A stretch of 64,000 bases of DNA. It comes from Jatrophihabitans sp. GTDB taxonomy: Bacteria > Actinomycetota > Actinomycetes > Mycobacteriales > Jatrophihabitantaceae. Made by a program: the position numbers and the translations under genes. Below the pieces are notes generated by a model. The model was not told the DNA's origin. It saw only the letters and a list, made by a program, of their open reading frames with translations, and ran no database searches. Shown here one piece after another: positions 20,255-31,745 of this stretch; position 1 is the stretch's first letter, and the number at the start of each line of letters is the position of its first letter. The stretch covers positions 372,001-436,000 of the forward strand of contig DASVQQ010000007.1 of assembly GCA_036389035.1 (NCBI GenBank), given 5' to 3'.

Positions 20255-20291
20255 TAGACTGGCATGGAGCGGTTCGTGAAAGTTTTCACGA
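20255..20291 (+). promoter_or_regulatory. Rex-like operator with -10 hexamer before menJ-nuo
   Basis: TCGTGAAA-GT-TTTCACGA (20274-20291) is a perfect 18-base palindrome. It differs from the Rex consensus TTGTGAA-N4-TTCACAA at only one symmetric position. A TAGACT hexamer (20255-20260) lies 13 bases upstream, so the palindrome would cover the transcription start. Rex is an NADH/NAD+-sensing repressor in actinobacteria, which fits control of a complex I operon. Confidence 0.65.
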
Positions 20292-20323
20292 GCGCGGCGG
20301 TGGCACTAGTTGAGGGGACTTCG

Positions 20324-21673
20324 ATGACGGCGATCGCCGACGGTCCGGGCGGCCTCTCGCAGCCCCTGGAGACCTCGGAGTCCCCCGAGGACGGCCACTA
20401 CGACGCCGACGTGATCGTGGTGGGCGCCGGGCCGTCCGGTTCGGCCGCCGCCTACTGGATGGCCACGGCGGGGCTCGACGTCCTGCTGCTGGAGAAGACG
20501 TCGTTCCCCCGGGAGAAGGTCTGCGGCGACGGCCTGACCCCGCGGGGCACCCGGGCGCTGATCGACATGGGCATCGACGTCAGCGAAGAGGCCGGCTGGC
20601 TGCACAACAAGGGCCTGCGGGTGATCGGCGGCGGCATGCGCCTGGAGCTGGACTGGCCCGAGCTCGCCTCGTTCCCCGCCTACGGCCTGGTCCGCCCGCG
20701 GGCGGACCTGGACCATCTGCTGGTGCGCCAGGCCGTCAAGGCCGGCGCCCGGCTGCACGAGCAGACCTCGGTCACCGCGCCGATCCTGGACAAGCAGGGC
20801 CGGGTGACCGGCGTGCTGGCCAAGGGCGGACCAGGGGCAGACCGGGCCGAGAGCAGCTACCGGGCGCCGATCGTGCTGGCCTGCGACGGGGTGTCCGGAC
20901 GGTTCGCGCTGGCCCTGGGCCTGCAGCGCAACGACAAGCGACCGATGGGCGTGGCGGTGCGCCGTTACTACACCAGCCCGCGGACCGACGATGACTACCT
21001 GGAGTCCTGGCTGGAGTTGTGGGACGGCCCGCCCGGCGCCGACGACGCCAAGCTGCTGCCCGGCTACGGCTGGATCTTCGGGATGGGGGACGGCTCGGTC
21101 AACGTCGGCCTGGGCGTGCTGAACTCCTCCGCCGGGTTCCAGAAGACCAACTACCGCACGCTGCTGACCACCTGGCTGGACAGCACCCCGCCCGAATGGG
21201 GCCTGCGAGAGCAGAACGCGCTGTGCCCCACCCAGGGCGCCGGCCTGCCGATGGGCTTCAACCGGACACCGCACTACCGCGACGGCGTGCTGCTGGTGGG
21301 TGACTCCGGCGGGTCGGTGAACCCGTTCAACGGCGAGGGCATCCCGTACGCGATGGAGTCGGGCAAGTTCGCGGCCGAGGCGGTCGTGCGGGCCCTGGCC
21401 CGCCCGCCGGGGCCGGCCCGGGAGAAGGCGCTGGCGAGCTACCCGGCGGCGATGGCGGCCGAGTGGGGCGCCTACTACCGCCTCGGCGGCGTCTTCGTGA
21501 AGTTGATCGGCAACCCGGCGGTGATGCGGGCCTGCACCCGGCACGGCCTGCCGCATCCCGGGCTGATGAGGTTTGTGCTGAAGTTGCTGGCAAATCTGAC
21601 CGACCCGCGCGACGGCGACGTCAGCGACCGGATCATCACGGCGCTGACCCGGGTCACGCCGCCGTTGCGGTAG
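20324..21673 (+). CDS. menJ: Geranylgeranyl reductase-family protein, probable menaquinone reductase MenJ
   Basis: FAD-dependent oxidoreductase, 449 residues, predicted to saturate an isoprene unit of the menaquinone side chain. It has the FAD motif VIVVGAGPSGSAAAYWMATAG, then EKVCGDGLTPRG typical of geranylgeranyl reductases, and the second FAD motif VLLVGDSGGSVNPFNGEGIPYAMESG. ATG at 20324 is preceded by GAGGGGA; the upstream in-frame ATG lies before the Rex-like palindrome. Placement directly before nuo and the nearby polyprenyl synthase supports a quinone role rather than archaeal-type lipid reduction. Confidence 0.87.
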   Translation: MTAIADGPGGLSQPLETSESPEDGHYDADVIVVGAGPSGSAAAYWMATAGLDVLLLEKTSFPREKVCGDGLTPRGTRALIDMGIDVSEEAGWLHNKGLRVIGGGMRLELDWPELASFPAYGLVRPRADLDHLLVRQAVKAGARLHEQTSVTAPILDKQGRVTGVLAKGGPGADRAESSYRAPIVLACDGVSGRFALALGLQRNDKRPMGVAVRRYYTSPRTDDDYLESWLELWDGPPGADDAKLLPGYGWIFGMGDGSVNVGLGVLNSSAGFQKTNYRTLLTTWLDSTPPEWGLREQNALCPTQGAGLPMGFNRTPHYRDGVLLVGDSGGSVNPFNGEGIPYAMESGKFAAEAVVRALARPPGPAREKALASYPAAMAAEWGAYYRLGGVFVKLIGNPAVMRACTRHGLPHPGLMRFVLKLLANLTDPRDGDVSDRIITALTRVTPPLR

Positions 21674-21690
21674 GCCGCTCGATGAAGAGC

Positions 21691-21709
21691 TTAGGTAAGC
21701 CTAACCAGC
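21691..21709. promoter_or_regulatory. DtxR/IdeR-like iron box upstream of nuoA
   Basis: TTAGGTAAGCCTAACC at 21691-21706 matches the DtxR/IdeR/DmdR iron-box consensus (TTAGGTTAGSCTAACCTAA) at 15 of 19 positions. The core TTAGG-TAAG-CCTAA is a perfect inverted repeat. It lies 114 bases before nuoA, after the menJ stop. Iron control of Fe-S-rich complex I is plausible but unproven. Confidence 0.6.
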
Positions 21710-21804
21710 GGCCGGGCGGCCGAGCCGACTACCGTGGCAGTGCTTGTCAAGACTGCCGTGAGCCCAATCGAGTCGACTTCAAGTGAGAAGGGAGGCAGGT
21801 CACG

Positions 21805-22167
21805 ATGCTGGGGGCATACCTGCCGATCGTGGTTCTTTTCGCGCTGGCGTTCGGGTTCGCGGTCTTCTCGGTGGTCATCGCGACCGTGACCGGCCCCAAG
21901 CGCTACAACAAGGCCAAGCACTCCTTCTACGAGTGCGGGATCGAGCCGGCGCCGATGTCGTCCGGGCCCAACCGGTTTCCGGTCAAGTACTTCCTCACCG
22001 CGATGCTGTTCATCATCTTCGACATCGAGATCATCTTCTTGTACCCCTACGCCGTCGCCAGCCGGGAGTTGAGCCTCCTCGGCCTGATCGAGATCTTCCT
22101 GTTCCTGGCAACCGTGTTCATCGCCTACATCTACGTCTGGCGTCGCGGCGGCCTGGATTGGGACTGA
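21805..22167 (+). CDS. nuoA: NADH-quinone oxidoreductase subunit A
   Basis: Membrane subunit of complex I, 120 residues with three transmembrane helices. Family motifs include KHSFYECGIEP, RFPVKYFLTAMLFIIFDIEIIFLYP (with the conserved Asp-Ile-Glu) and the C-terminal YVWRRGGLDW. Preceded by GGGAGG. First gene of a complete 14-gene nuo set in standard order. Confidence 0.97.
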   Translation: MLGAYLPIVVLFALAFGFAVFSVVIATVTGPKRYNKAKHSFYECGIEPAPMSSGPNRFPVKYFLTAMLFIIFDIEIIFLYPYAVASRELSLLGLIEIFLFLATVFIAYIYVWRRGGLDWD

Positions 22168-22212
22168 CGATGAACCGAGAAACGATTTCCTTCCCGAGAT
22201 TGGCCCGCTGAC

Positions 22213-22752
22213 ATGGGTTTAGAAGAGAAGCTGCCGGACGGGATGCTGCTGGCCACCGTCGAGTCGGTGGTGAACTGGACGCGCAAGTCCTCGCTGTGGC
22301 CGGTGACCTTCGGCCTGGCCTGCTGCGCCATCGAGATGATGACCTTCGGGGCGCCGCGGTTCGACTCGGCCCGGTTCGGCATGGAGGTGTTCAGGCCCTC
22401 GCCGCGGCAGGCGGACCTGATGATCGTGGCCGGCCGGGTCAGCCAGAAGATGGCCCCGGTCGTCCGGCAGATCTATGACCAGATGGCTGAGCCGCGCTGG
22501 GTGATCGCGATGGGCGTCTGCGCCTCGTCGGGCGGCATGTTCAACAACTACGCCGTCGTGCAGGGCGTGGACCACATCGTCCCGGTCGACATGTACCTGC
22601 CAGGCTGCCCGCCGCGGCCGGAGATGCTGATCGACGCGATCCTGAAGCTGCACCACAAGATCCAGAACGAGCCACTCGGACCCAAGCGGGCCGAGCGGCT
22701 GGCCGGCCAGAAGGTCGATCTCATCCCGTCCAGCCAGAGGTTCGCCAAATGA
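22213..22752 (+). CDS. nuoB: NADH-quinone oxidoreductase subunit B
   Basis: Peripheral-arm subunit carrying the N2 4Fe-4S cluster next to the quinone site. Ligands are visible in [10 protein letters not shown] (adjacent Cys pair), GVCASSGG and LPGCPPRPE. At 179 residues it is of normal length. It is 45 bases after nuoA; its end overlaps nuoC by four bases (ATGA). Confidence 0.98.
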   Translation: MGLEEKLPDGMLLATVESVVNWTRKSSLWPVTFGLACCAIEMMTFGAPRFDSARFGMEVFRPSPRQADLMIVAGRVSQKMAPVVRQIYDQMAEPRWVIAMGVCASSGGMFNNYAVVQGVDHIVPVDMYLPGCPPRPEMLIDAILKLHHKIQNEPLGPKRAERLAGQKVDLIPSSQRFAK

Positions 22753-23465
22753 CCACCGGCCCGGACTTCAACCCCGAGGTGGCCCTGGGCCAGGCCTCGG
22801 GCAGCCTGCCGGCCGACCGCCAGACTCCCGGCATGTTCGGGGTCATGGGCTCGGGCGACACCTCCGGCTTCTCCGGTCTGCAGCGCGAGCCGTGGATCGA
22901 GCTGCCCGTCGGGCGCCCGTACGGGGGGTACTTCGACGAGGTGATGGACGCCTTCGCCGAGGCCTATCCCGAGCACGAGGCCGCGGTCGAGAAGGTGGTG
23001 CTGCACCGGGGCCAGCTGACCGTGCACCTGCGGCGCGAGCACGTGGCGCGGGTCTGCCAGGTGTTTCGGGACGACCCGGCGCTGCGGTTCGAGTTGCTGT
23101 CCAGCGTCTCGGGGGTGGACTACCTGGCTCGTGAGGGGATGGACGGCAAGCGGCTGCACGCGGTCTACCACCTGACCTCGATGACCTTCCGACGCCGGAT
23201 CCGGCTCGAGGTCGCGGTCAGCACCGCCGACCCGCACATCCCGTCGGTCACCGGCGTCTACCCGACGGCCGACTGGCAGGAGCGCGAGACCTGGGACCTG
23301 TTCGGGATGATCTTCGACGGCCACCCGGCGCTGACCCGGATCATGATGCCCGACGACTGGGACGGCCACCCCCAGCGCAAGGATTACCCGCTCGGCGGCG
23401 TGGTGACCGAGTACAAGGACGGCGCGAGCATCCCGCCGCCGGACGAACGGCGGGCCTACCGATGA
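22749..23465 (+). CDS. nuoC: NADH-quinone oxidoreductase subunit C
   Basis: The 238-residue 30-kDa subunit of the complex I connecting arm. The signature [31 protein letters not shown] is complete, followed by RKDYPLGG. The first 55 residues are an actinobacterial extension of low similarity. Translation is coupled to nuoB. NuoC and NuoD are separate proteins here, unlike the fusion in Escherichia coli. Confidence 0.97.
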   Translation: MTTGPDFNPEVALGQASGSLPADRQTPGMFGVMGSGDTSGFSGLQREPWIELPVGRPYGGYFDEVMDAFAEAYPEHEAAVEKVVLHRGQLTVHLRREHVARVCQVFRDDPALRFELLSSVSGVDYLAREGMDGKRLHAVYHLTSMTFRRRIRLEVAVSTADPHIPSVTGVYPTADWQERETWDLFGMIFDGHPALTRIMMPDDWDGHPQRKDYPLGGVVTEYKDGASIPPPDERRAYR

Positions 23466-23523
23466 GCAGCGCCGCAGCCACTTCCGCGATGAGCGCTCCG
23501 ATGAGGAGTGGAGGGCAGGACCG

Positions 23524-24849
23524 GTGACCACTTCCGATTTCTACAGCCCGTCCCGCGAGACCACCGAGGGCCGGATCTACAACGTCTCGGGCGGCGACTG
23601 GGACTCGGTGCTCGGCGCCGAGCCGCTGGGCGAGGAACGCCTGGTCATCAACATGGGCCCGCAGCACCCCTCGACGCACGGCGTGCTGCGGCTGGTGCTC
23701 GAACTCGAAGGCGAGACGGTCACCGACGCCCGGGTGGTGGTCGGGTACCTGCACACCGGCATCGAGAAGAACACCGAGTTCCGCAACTGGACCCAGGGCA
23801 GCGCCTTCGTGACCCGGTGCGACTACCTGTCGAACCTGTTCAACGAGTCGGTCTACTCGATGGCCGTCGAGCGGCTGCTCGACACGGTCGTGCCCGAACG
23901 CGCCAACCTGATCCGGCTGATGATGATGGAGATCAACCGGATCTCCTCACACTGGGTGTGGCTGGCCACCGGAGGCATGGAGCTGGGCGCGCTGACCGCG
24001 ATGACCAACGGATTCCGGGCCCGGGAGCGCTGCCTGGACATCTTCGAGCTGATCACCGGCCTGCGGATGAACCACGCCTACATCAGGCCGGGTGGCCTGG
24101 CCATGGACCTCCCCGAGGACGCCATACCCAAGATCCGCGGCTGGATCAAGGAGACCGACAAGGAGATCCTCGGGGTCGACCGGTTGCTACGCGGCCAGCC
24201 GATCTGGATCAACCGGCTCAAGGGAGTCGGCTGGATCGGGGTCGAGGGCTGCCTGTCCCTCGGCGTGACCGGGCCGTTGCTGCGGGCCGCCGGCCTGCCG
24301 TGGGACCTGCGCAAGACCGAGCCCTACCTCGGCTATGAGACCTATGACTTCGACGTGCCCACCGACGACGGCGGTGACTGCTGGAGCCGGTTCGTGGTGC
24401 GGGTCGCCGAGATGCGCGAGAGCCTGCGGATCATCGCCCAGGTCCTCGACCGGATCTCCCAGACCCCGGGACCGGTGATGGTCGACGATCCCAAGATCGC
24501 CTGGCCGGCCCAGCTGTCGATCGGCTCGGACGGGATGGGCAACTCTGCCGCGCACGTCAACAAGATCATGAACGGCTCGATGGAATCGCTGATCCACCAC
24601 TTCAAGCTGGTCACCGAGGGCTTCCGGGTGCCGGCCGGGCAGGTCTACGTGCCGGTCGAGGGCCCGCGCGGCGAACTCGGCGCGCACGTGGTCTCCGACG
24701 GTGGCACCCGGCCCTACCGGGTGCACCTGCGCGACCCCTCCTTCATCAACCTGCAAGCTGCCGCGGCGATGTCGATCGGCGGCCAGATCGCCGACGTGAT
24801 CGCCTCGATCGCCTCGATCGACCCGGTGATGGGTGGGTGTGACCGCTGA
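23524..24849 (+). CDS. nuoD: NADH-quinone oxidoreductase subunit D
   Basis: The 441-residue 49-kDa subunit, derived from a NiFe-hydrogenase large subunit, which helps form the quinone-binding pocket. It has [39 protein letters not shown] and a C-terminus ending [14 protein letters not shown] start at 23524 preceded by GGAGGGCAGG. The 58-base gap after nuoC has weak GATGAG repeats. Confidence 0.97.
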   Translation: MTTSDFYSPSRETTEGRIYNVSGGDWDSVLGAEPLGEERLVINMGPQHPSTHGVLRLVLELEGETVTDARVVVGYLHTGIEKNTEFRNWTQGSAFVTRCDYLSNLFNESVYSMAVERLLDTVVPERANLIRLMMMEINRISSHWVWLATGGMELGALTAMTNGFRARERCLDIFELITGLRMNHAYIRPGGLAMDLPEDAIPKIRGWIKETDKEILGVDRLLRGQPIWINRLKGVGWIGVEGCLSLGVTGPLLRAAGLPWDLRKTEPYLGYETYDFDVPTDDGGDCWSRFVVRVAEMRESLRIIAQVLDRISQTPGPVMVDDPKIAWPAQLSIGSDGMGNSAAHVNKIMNGSMESLIHHFKLVTEGFRVPAGQVYVPVEGPRGELGAHVVSDGGTRPYRVHLRDPSFINLQAAAAMSIGGQIADVIASIASIDPVMGGCDR

Positions 24850-24860
24850 TGAAGACGACA

Positions 24861-24905
24861 GCGAGTGAGGATCGCAGCGGAGCGAGGACCGGAGCGAGCG
24901 CGGAG
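24861..24905 (+). repeat. GGAGCGAG-type intercistronic repeat between nuoD and nuoE
   Basis: The nuoD-nuoE gap contains degenerate copies of GGAGCGAG/GCGAGTGAGG in direct orientation. Similar GGAGCGAGGA elements are common between actinobacterial genes; whether this one is an mRNA element or neutral is unknown. Confidence 0.45.
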
Positions 24906-24912
24906 TCGAATG

Positions 24913-25833
24913 ATGAGTAGCAACACTCGCCTGAGCCTGATCGACATCGGACGCCCCGGTGACCCGGCCGTCTTCGACGCCGACGTCCGCGCCGCGGCGG
25001 TCGAGATCATCGCCCGCTACCCGCTGGGCCAGGCCCGCTCGGCGCTGCTGCCGATGCTGCACCTGGTGCAGTCCGAGCAGGGTTATGTCTCGGCCGACGG
25101 GATCGCCTTCTGCGCCGAGCTGCTGGAGCTGACCAAGGCGCAGGTGGCCGCGGTGGCCACCTTCTACACGATGTACAAGCGGTCCCCGACCGGTGAGTAC
25201 CTGGTCAGCGTCTGCACCAACACCCTGTGCGCGATGCTGGGCGGTGACGAGATCTACCAGGCGCTGTCCGAGCAACTGGGCGTCGGGATGAACCAGACCG
25301 CCGGCACTCCCGGCGAGCCCGGCTCGATCACCTTGGAGCACGCCGAGTGCCTGGCCGCCTGTGACTACGCCCCGATCGTGACGGTCAACTACGAGTTCTT
25401 CGACAACCAGAGCGTGGACTCGGCCCTGGGCCTGGTAGCCGAGCTGCGGGCGGGCAACCGACCGCAGCCGAGCCGGGGCGCGCCGCTGTGCAGCTTCAAG
25501 GAGATCTCGCGCCAGATCGCCGGTTTCGTCGATCAGCGGCCCGCTTCACGCCGGGCCGAGGCGACCGGCGCGCCCACCGAGGCCGGCGTCCGGCTGGCCC
25601 ACGAACTCGGCCAGCAGGCGCCGGGTTACCCGCCGGGTGCCGACGCCGGTTCCAGCTCTGCCGATGCCGAGCGGGTGGCCGTCGACAACTCCGGCAAGCC
25701 CGACTACACCAGCTCCAACGACGCGCCCTTGAACACGTATAAGAGCGATCCGGCCGCGGACTCACCGACCGGCGGTCAGAGCGAGCGGGTTGACAGAACT
25801 GATGAAGTCGACAGAGCCGACAAGGGACAGTGA
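24913..25833 (+). CDS. nuoE: NADH-quinone oxidoreductase subunit E
   Basis: The 24-kDa subunit with the N1a 2Fe-2S cluster. Ligands appear as VCTNTLC (Cys-x4-Cys) and ECLAAC (Cys-x3-Cys). ATG at 24913 has GGAG seven bases upstream; the preceding ATG at 24910 is also in frame. At about 306 residues it is longer than usual: after the conserved ISRQIAGF there is a Ser/Ala/Asp-rich, probably disordered tail of about 90 residues. nuoF starts one base after its stop. Confidence 0.96.
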   Translation: MSSNTRLSLIDIGRPGDPAVFDADVRAAAVEIIARYPLGQARSALLPMLHLVQSEQGYVSADGIAFCAELLELTKAQVAAVATFYTMYKRSPTGEYLVSVCTNTLCAMLGGDEIYQALSEQLGVGMNQTAGTPGEPGSITLEHAECLAACDYAPIVTVNYEFFDNQSVDSALGLVAELRAGNRPQPSRGAPLCSFKEISRQIAGFVDQRPASRRAEATGAPTEAGVRLAHELGQQAPGYPPGADAGSSSADAERVAVDNSGKPDYTSSNDAPLNTYKSDPAADSPTGGQSERVDRTDEVDRADKGQ

Positions 25834-25834
25834 C

Positions 25835-27141
<1,307 letters not shown>

Positions 27142-27145
<4 letters not shown>

Positions 27146-29607
27146 CCGTCGCCCCCGAGAAGCCCGCCGGGCAACGCCCGGCCGAGGACCTGGTCACCGT
27201 CACCATCGACGGCATCGAGACCGCGGTCGAGAAGGGCACCCTGCTGATCCGGGTCGCCGAGCAGCTGGGCATCCACATCCCGCGGTTCTGCGACCACCCG
27301 TTGCTGGAGCCGGCCGGCGCCTGCCGGCAGTGCCTGGTCGAGGTGACCGACATGGGCAACGGCCGCGGCATGCCCAAGCCGGCCGCGTCCTGCACCACCA
27401 CGGTCATGCCGGGCATGGTGGTCAAGACCCAGCTGACCTCGGCGGTGGCCGACAAGGCCCAGCAGGGCGTGATGGAGCTGCTGCTGATCAACCACCCGCT
27501 GGACTGCCCGGTCTGCGACAAGGGCGGCGAGTGCCCGCTGCAGAACCAGGCGATGAGCAACGGCCGCGCCGACTCCCGGTTCTCCGAGATCAAGCGCACC
27601 TTCGCCAAGCCGGTCGCGGTGTCCAGCCAGGTGTTGCTGGACCGGGAACGCTGCGTGCTGTGCCAGCGCTGCACCCGGTTCTCCGAGCAGATCGCCGGCG
27701 ACCCGTTCATCGACCTGCTCGAGCGGGGCCCGCTGCAGCAGATCGGCACCTCCACCGACACCCCGTTCCAGTCCTACTTCTCCGGCAACACCGTGCAGAT
27801 CTGCCCGGTCGGCGCGCTGACCGGCGCCTCCTACCGGTTCCGGGCCCGGCCCTTCGACCTGATGTCGACGCCGAGCGTCTGTGAGCACTGCTCCTCCGGC
27901 TGCGCGCTGCGCACCGACTGGCGGCGCACCAAGATCACCCGCCGGCTCGCCGGTGAGGACGCCGAGGTCAACGAGGAGTGGAACTGCGACAAGGGCCGGT
28001 GGGCCTTCCAGTACATCAACCAGCCCGACCGGCTGCTGGCCCCGCTGATCCGCGACCGGTCCGGCCGGCTGGTCGAGACGTCCTGGCCGCAGGCGCTGGA
28101 AGCGGCCGCGGCCGGTCTGGCGCGGGCCCGCGACAACGGCGGGGTCGGCGTGCTGCCCGGTGGCCGGCTGACCGAGGAGGACGCCTACGCCTACGCCAAG
28201 TTCGCCCGGGTGGCGCTGGGCACCAACGACATCGACTTCCGGGCCCGGCCGGGCTCGGCCGAGGAGTTGGCGTTCCTGGGCGCCGAGGTGGCCGGCAGCT
28301 CTCCCGAGACCGGGGCGCTCACCTACACCGACCTGGAGCAGGCCGGCACCGTCCTGCTGGTCGGGTTCGAGCCGGAGGAGGAGTCACCGATCACCTTCCT
28401 GCGGCTGCACAAGGGGGTTCGCAACGGCCGGTGCGCGGTGTACTCGATCGCGGCGCTGGCCAGCCGCGGCCTCGACAAGCTAGCCGGACGGCTGCTGCCG
28501 ACGACGCCCGGCGCCGAGGCCGAGGCGATCGCTGCCGTGGACGGCGAGCTGCGTGCGGCGCTGGCCGGCGGAGTGATCCTGGTCGGCGAGCGGATGGCCG
28601 GGGTTCCCGGAGCGCTGAGCGCGGTGTCGGAACTGGCCGCCAGCACCGGCGCCCGGCTGGCGTGGGTGCCCCGGCGGGCCGGCGAGCGCGGGGCGGTGGA
28701 CGCCGGCGCGCTGCCGAACCTGCTGCCCGGCGGCCGCTCGGTCAGTGACGACGCCGCCCGGGCCGAGGTGGAGCGGATCTGGAACGCGCACCTGCCGACC
28801 GCTCCCGGCCGGGACCTGCCCGCCCTGCTGGCAGCCGCGCTGGCCGAGGAGGCGCCGCTCGGCGGCCTGCTGGTCGGCGGCGTGGAGCTGGCCGACCTGC
28901 CGGATCCGGCGCTGGCCGAGGCGGCGCTGGCCGCTGCCGGCTTCGTGGTGAGCCTGGAGATCCGGCAGTCGGCGGTCACGGCGCACGCCGACGTGGTGCT
29001 GCCGGTGGCGGTGGCGGCTGAGAAGGCCGGCCGCTTCGTCACCTGGGAAGGCCGCCGGCGGCCGTTCGACCTGACCCTCACCAACACCGGCCAGATGGCC
29101 GACGGCCGGGTGCTCAATGCCTTGGCCGACGAGCTCGACATCGACCTGGGGCTGCCTAGCCCGGCCAGCGCGCGCGACGAGCTCGCGGTCCTCGGCGTCA
29201 GCGCCGGCCGCGGCCGCCGGCCCGAGCCGGTCCGGGCGCCTGCCGGGCGCACCGGCCCCGGCATCGTGCTGGCGACCTGGCACGAGCTGATCGACGGTGG
29301 CCGGCTCACCGACGGTGAGCTGAACCTGGCCGGCACCAGCAAGCCGCTGCGGGTGATGATGGCCGGCGCCACCGCCGCCGAGCTGGGCATCAGCGCCGGT
29401 GACCTGGCCGCGGTCAGCACCGCGCACGGCTCGCTGACCGCGCCGGTCGAGCTGACCGAGCGGGCGGTGACCGGCGTGGTGTGGCTGCCGACCAATCACC
29501 GGGACGGGTCGGTGCGTAAGGTGCTGCGCGCGGTCCATGGCGATCAGGTCACGGTGACTCGGGTCCAACCGGGCTCGGCACGTGACGCTTCCGGTGAGTG
29601 GAGGTAG
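27142..29607 (+). CDS. nuoG: NADH-quinone oxidoreductase subunit G
   Basis: The 75-kDa Fe-S subunit, 821 residues. N-terminal 2Fe-2S ligands lie in [17 protein letters not shown]; the His-Cys cluster in [15 protein letters not shown]; 4Fe-4S ligands in [13 protein letters not shown] and QICPVGAL; and a further CEHCSSGC...NCDKGRW set (N7-type) begins the molybdopterin-like domain. The C-terminal half has the oxidoreductase fold with no obvious molybdenum ligand, as is normal for NuoG. nuoH starts three bases after its stop. Confidence 0.97.
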
Positions 29608-29610
29608 GCG

Positions 29611-30975
29611 ATGATCAAGCTGGGGCTCACTCAAGGGCCTGACCTTCACCTGCTGGCTGAGACCGACCCCAACGCGACGCTGGCCGGCTTCGGGCACGAC
29701 CCGTTCTGGCTGATCCTGATCAAGGTGTTCGCGGTGTTCGCGTTCCTGGTCGCGATGACGCTGTTCGCGATCGTGTTCGAGCGCAAGGTCGTCGGCCGGA
29801 TGCAGAACCGGATCGGTCCCAACCGCACCGGGCCCTGGGGCATCCTGCAGTCCCTGGCCGACGGCGTGAAGCTGGCCTTCAAAGAAGAGATCATCCCGAC
29901 GCTGGCCGACAAGCCGGTGTACTGGATCGCGCCGGTGGTCTCGACGGTGCCGGCCTTCCTGGCGTTCTCGGTGATCCCGTTCGGCCCGGAGGTCTCGATC
30001 TTCGGCGAGCGCACCATGCTGCAGCTGACCGACCTGCCGGTCGGCGTGCTGGTGATCTTCGCCTGCTCCGCGCTCGGGGTGTACGGCATCGTGCTGTCGG
30101 GCTGGGCCTCGGGTTCGACCTATCCGCTGCTCGGCGGCCTGCGCTCGGCCGCCCAGATGATCTCCTACGAGATCGCCCTGGGCCTGTCCATCGTGATGGT
30201 CTTCCTCTACTCCGGCACCATGTCGACGTCGGGGATCGTGGAGTACCAGCGCGAGCACCTGTGGAACGCGATACCGCTGTTCGTGTCCTTCGGCATTTTC
30301 GTGATCGCCATGGTCGGTGAGACCAACCGGGCTCCGTTCGACCTGCCCGAGGCCGAGTCCGAGCTGGTCGGCGGCTTTCACACCGAGTACTCCTCGATGA
30401 AGTTCGCCCTGTTCTTCCTTGCCGAGTACATCAACATGGTCACCGTCTCGGCGCTGGCCACCACGCTGTTCCTCGGCGGCTGGCGCGCTCCGTTCCCGCT
30501 GTCGCTGTGGGAGGGCGCCAACTCGGGCTGGTGGCCGATCCTGTGGTTCACCGCCAAGGTGATCCTGTTCATCTTCGGCTTCGTCTGGCTGCGCGGCACG
30601 CTGCCCCGGATGCGCTACGACCAGTTCATGCACTTGGGCTGGAAGGTGCTCATCCCGCTCAACCTGGCCTGGATCATGGCCGTCACCACCATGCGGGTGC
30701 TGCGGGACCGGGGCTGGAGCGCCCTCACCGTGATGCTGCTGGTCGGCCTGCCGATCATCGCCATGATCGGGTTGTGGGCAGTGCTGGACGCCCGCCGCTC
30801 GAAGCGGATCGAGGCCGAGCTGGCCGCGGAGGAAGCCGACGAAGCCAGCCGCCCGGCAGCCTTCCCGATCCCGCCGATGGATCTGGTGGTGCCGCCCTCG
30901 CCCAGGCTGGTCAACGCCGGCGTGAGCTCGCCGGCACTGCCCGCTCCCGAACGATCTCTGTCCGAAAGGCCTTGA
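29611..30975 (+). CDS. nuoH: NADH-quinone oxidoreductase subunit H
   Basis: Membrane subunit that forms the quinone chamber with NuoB and NuoD. Motifs are [21 protein letters not shown], the [10 protein letters not shown] loop, and the [19 protein letters not shown] loop. At 454 residues it carries a cytoplasmic Pro/Ala/Ser-rich C-terminal tail of about 50 residues beyond the last helix. Preceded by GGAGG; nuoI begins two bases after its stop. Confidence 0.97.
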   Translation: MIKLGLTQGPDLHLLAETDPNATLAGFGHDPFWLILIKVFAVFAFLVAMTLFAIVFERKVVGRMQNRIGPNRTGPWGILQSLADGVKLAFKEEIIPTLADKPVYWIAPVVSTVPAFLAFSVIPFGPEVSIFGERTMLQLTDLPVGVLVIFACSALGVYGIVLSGWASGSTYPLLGGLRSAAQMISYEIALGLSIVMVFLYSGTMSTSGIVEYQREHLWNAIPLFVSFGIFVIAMVGETNRAPFDLPEAESELVGGFHTEYSSMKFALFFLAEYINMVTVSALATTLFLGGWRAPFPLSLWEGANSGWWPILWFTAKVILFIFGFVWLRGTLPRMRYDQFMHLGWKVLIPLNLAWIMAVTTMRVLRDRGWSALTVMLLVGLPIIAMIGLWAVLDARRSKRIEAELAAEEADEASRPAAFPIPPMDLVVPPSPRLVNAGVSSPALPAPERSLSERP

Positions 30976-30977
30976 AG

Positions 30978-31745
30978 ATGGCTGACCTACCAGGTCCGCG
31001 GCCGTCCGCGGACGACGCCGCGGAGCCCACCGGCGCCGCGGTGCCCCGTAGTTTGCAGGCTGAGGTGACCGGGACCGAGGTGCGCCCGGCCGAGGCCGGG
31101 CTGCCGGCGCCGGGGGACGTCTCGGCGGTGGCGCTCAACGAGAACGAGTTCAACCACCCGAACGCGACCGTGGCCAGCTTCGCCGCCGGCTTCGGCCTGA
31201 CCTTCTCGACCATGTTCAAGAAGGTCTACACCCAGCAGTACCCGTTCGAGGTCTTCCCGACGGCGCCGCGCTACCACGGCCGGCACGTGCTGAACCGGCA
31301 TCCGGACGGCCTGGAGAAGTGCATCGGGTGCGAGTTGTGCGCCTGGGCCTGCCCGGCCGACGCGATCTACGTCGAGGGCGGCGACAACAGCGAGGACGCC
31401 AGGTTCTCCCCGGGTGAGCGCTACGGCAAGGTCTATCAGATCAACTACCTGCGCTGCATCTTCTGCGGCCTGTGCGTGGAGGCCTGCCCGACCCGTTCGC
31501 TGACCATGAGCAACTCCTACGAGCTGGCCCTGGACAACCGCCAGGACCTGATCTACACCAAGGAGCAGTTGATGGCCCCACTGCTGCCCGGCATGGAGGC
31601 GCCGCCGCATCCGATGCGCCTCGGCGACAACGAGAAGGCCTACTACACCCCGCGCAAGGACGAGGGAGCGCCCCAGAGCGCCGCCAATGTCGCCGGCCGG
31701 CCCATCACCAGCCCGGCTATCGAGATCGGCGGGCACCACGCATGA
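30978..31745 (+). CDS. nuoI: NADH-quinone oxidoreductase subunit I
   Basis: TYKY subunit with two 4Fe-4S clusters (N6a, N6b): [20 protein letters not shown] and [16 protein letters not shown]. The ATG at 30978 is chosen because it lies just after nuoH. It gives a 255-residue protein with an Ala/Glu-rich N-terminal extension of about 65 residues before the conserved [11 protein letters not shown]. Overlaps nuoJ by four bases. Confidence 0.96.
   Translation: MADLPGPRPSADDAAEPTGAAVPRSLQAEVTGTEVRPAEAGLPAPGDVSAVALNENEFNHPNATVASFAAGFGLTFSTMFKKVYTQQYPFEVFPTAPRYHGRHVLNRHPDGLEKCIGCELCAWACPADAIYVEGGDNSEDARFSPGERYGKVYQINYLRCIFCGLCVEACPTRSLTMSNSYELALDNRQDLIYTKEQLMAPLLPGMEAPPHPMRLGDNEKAYYTPRKDEGAPQSAANVAGRPITSPAIEIGGHHA

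Noticed and set aside
28480..30633. A 717-residue minus-strand open frame across nuoG and nuoH
   Set aside because: His/Arg/Gly-rich composition with no domains; the plus strand carries canonical complex I subunits.
30507..30977. The long open frame upstream of nuoI as part of NuoI
   Set aside because: It overlaps nuoH in another frame; the ATG at 30978 directly after the nuoH stop gives the expected protein.
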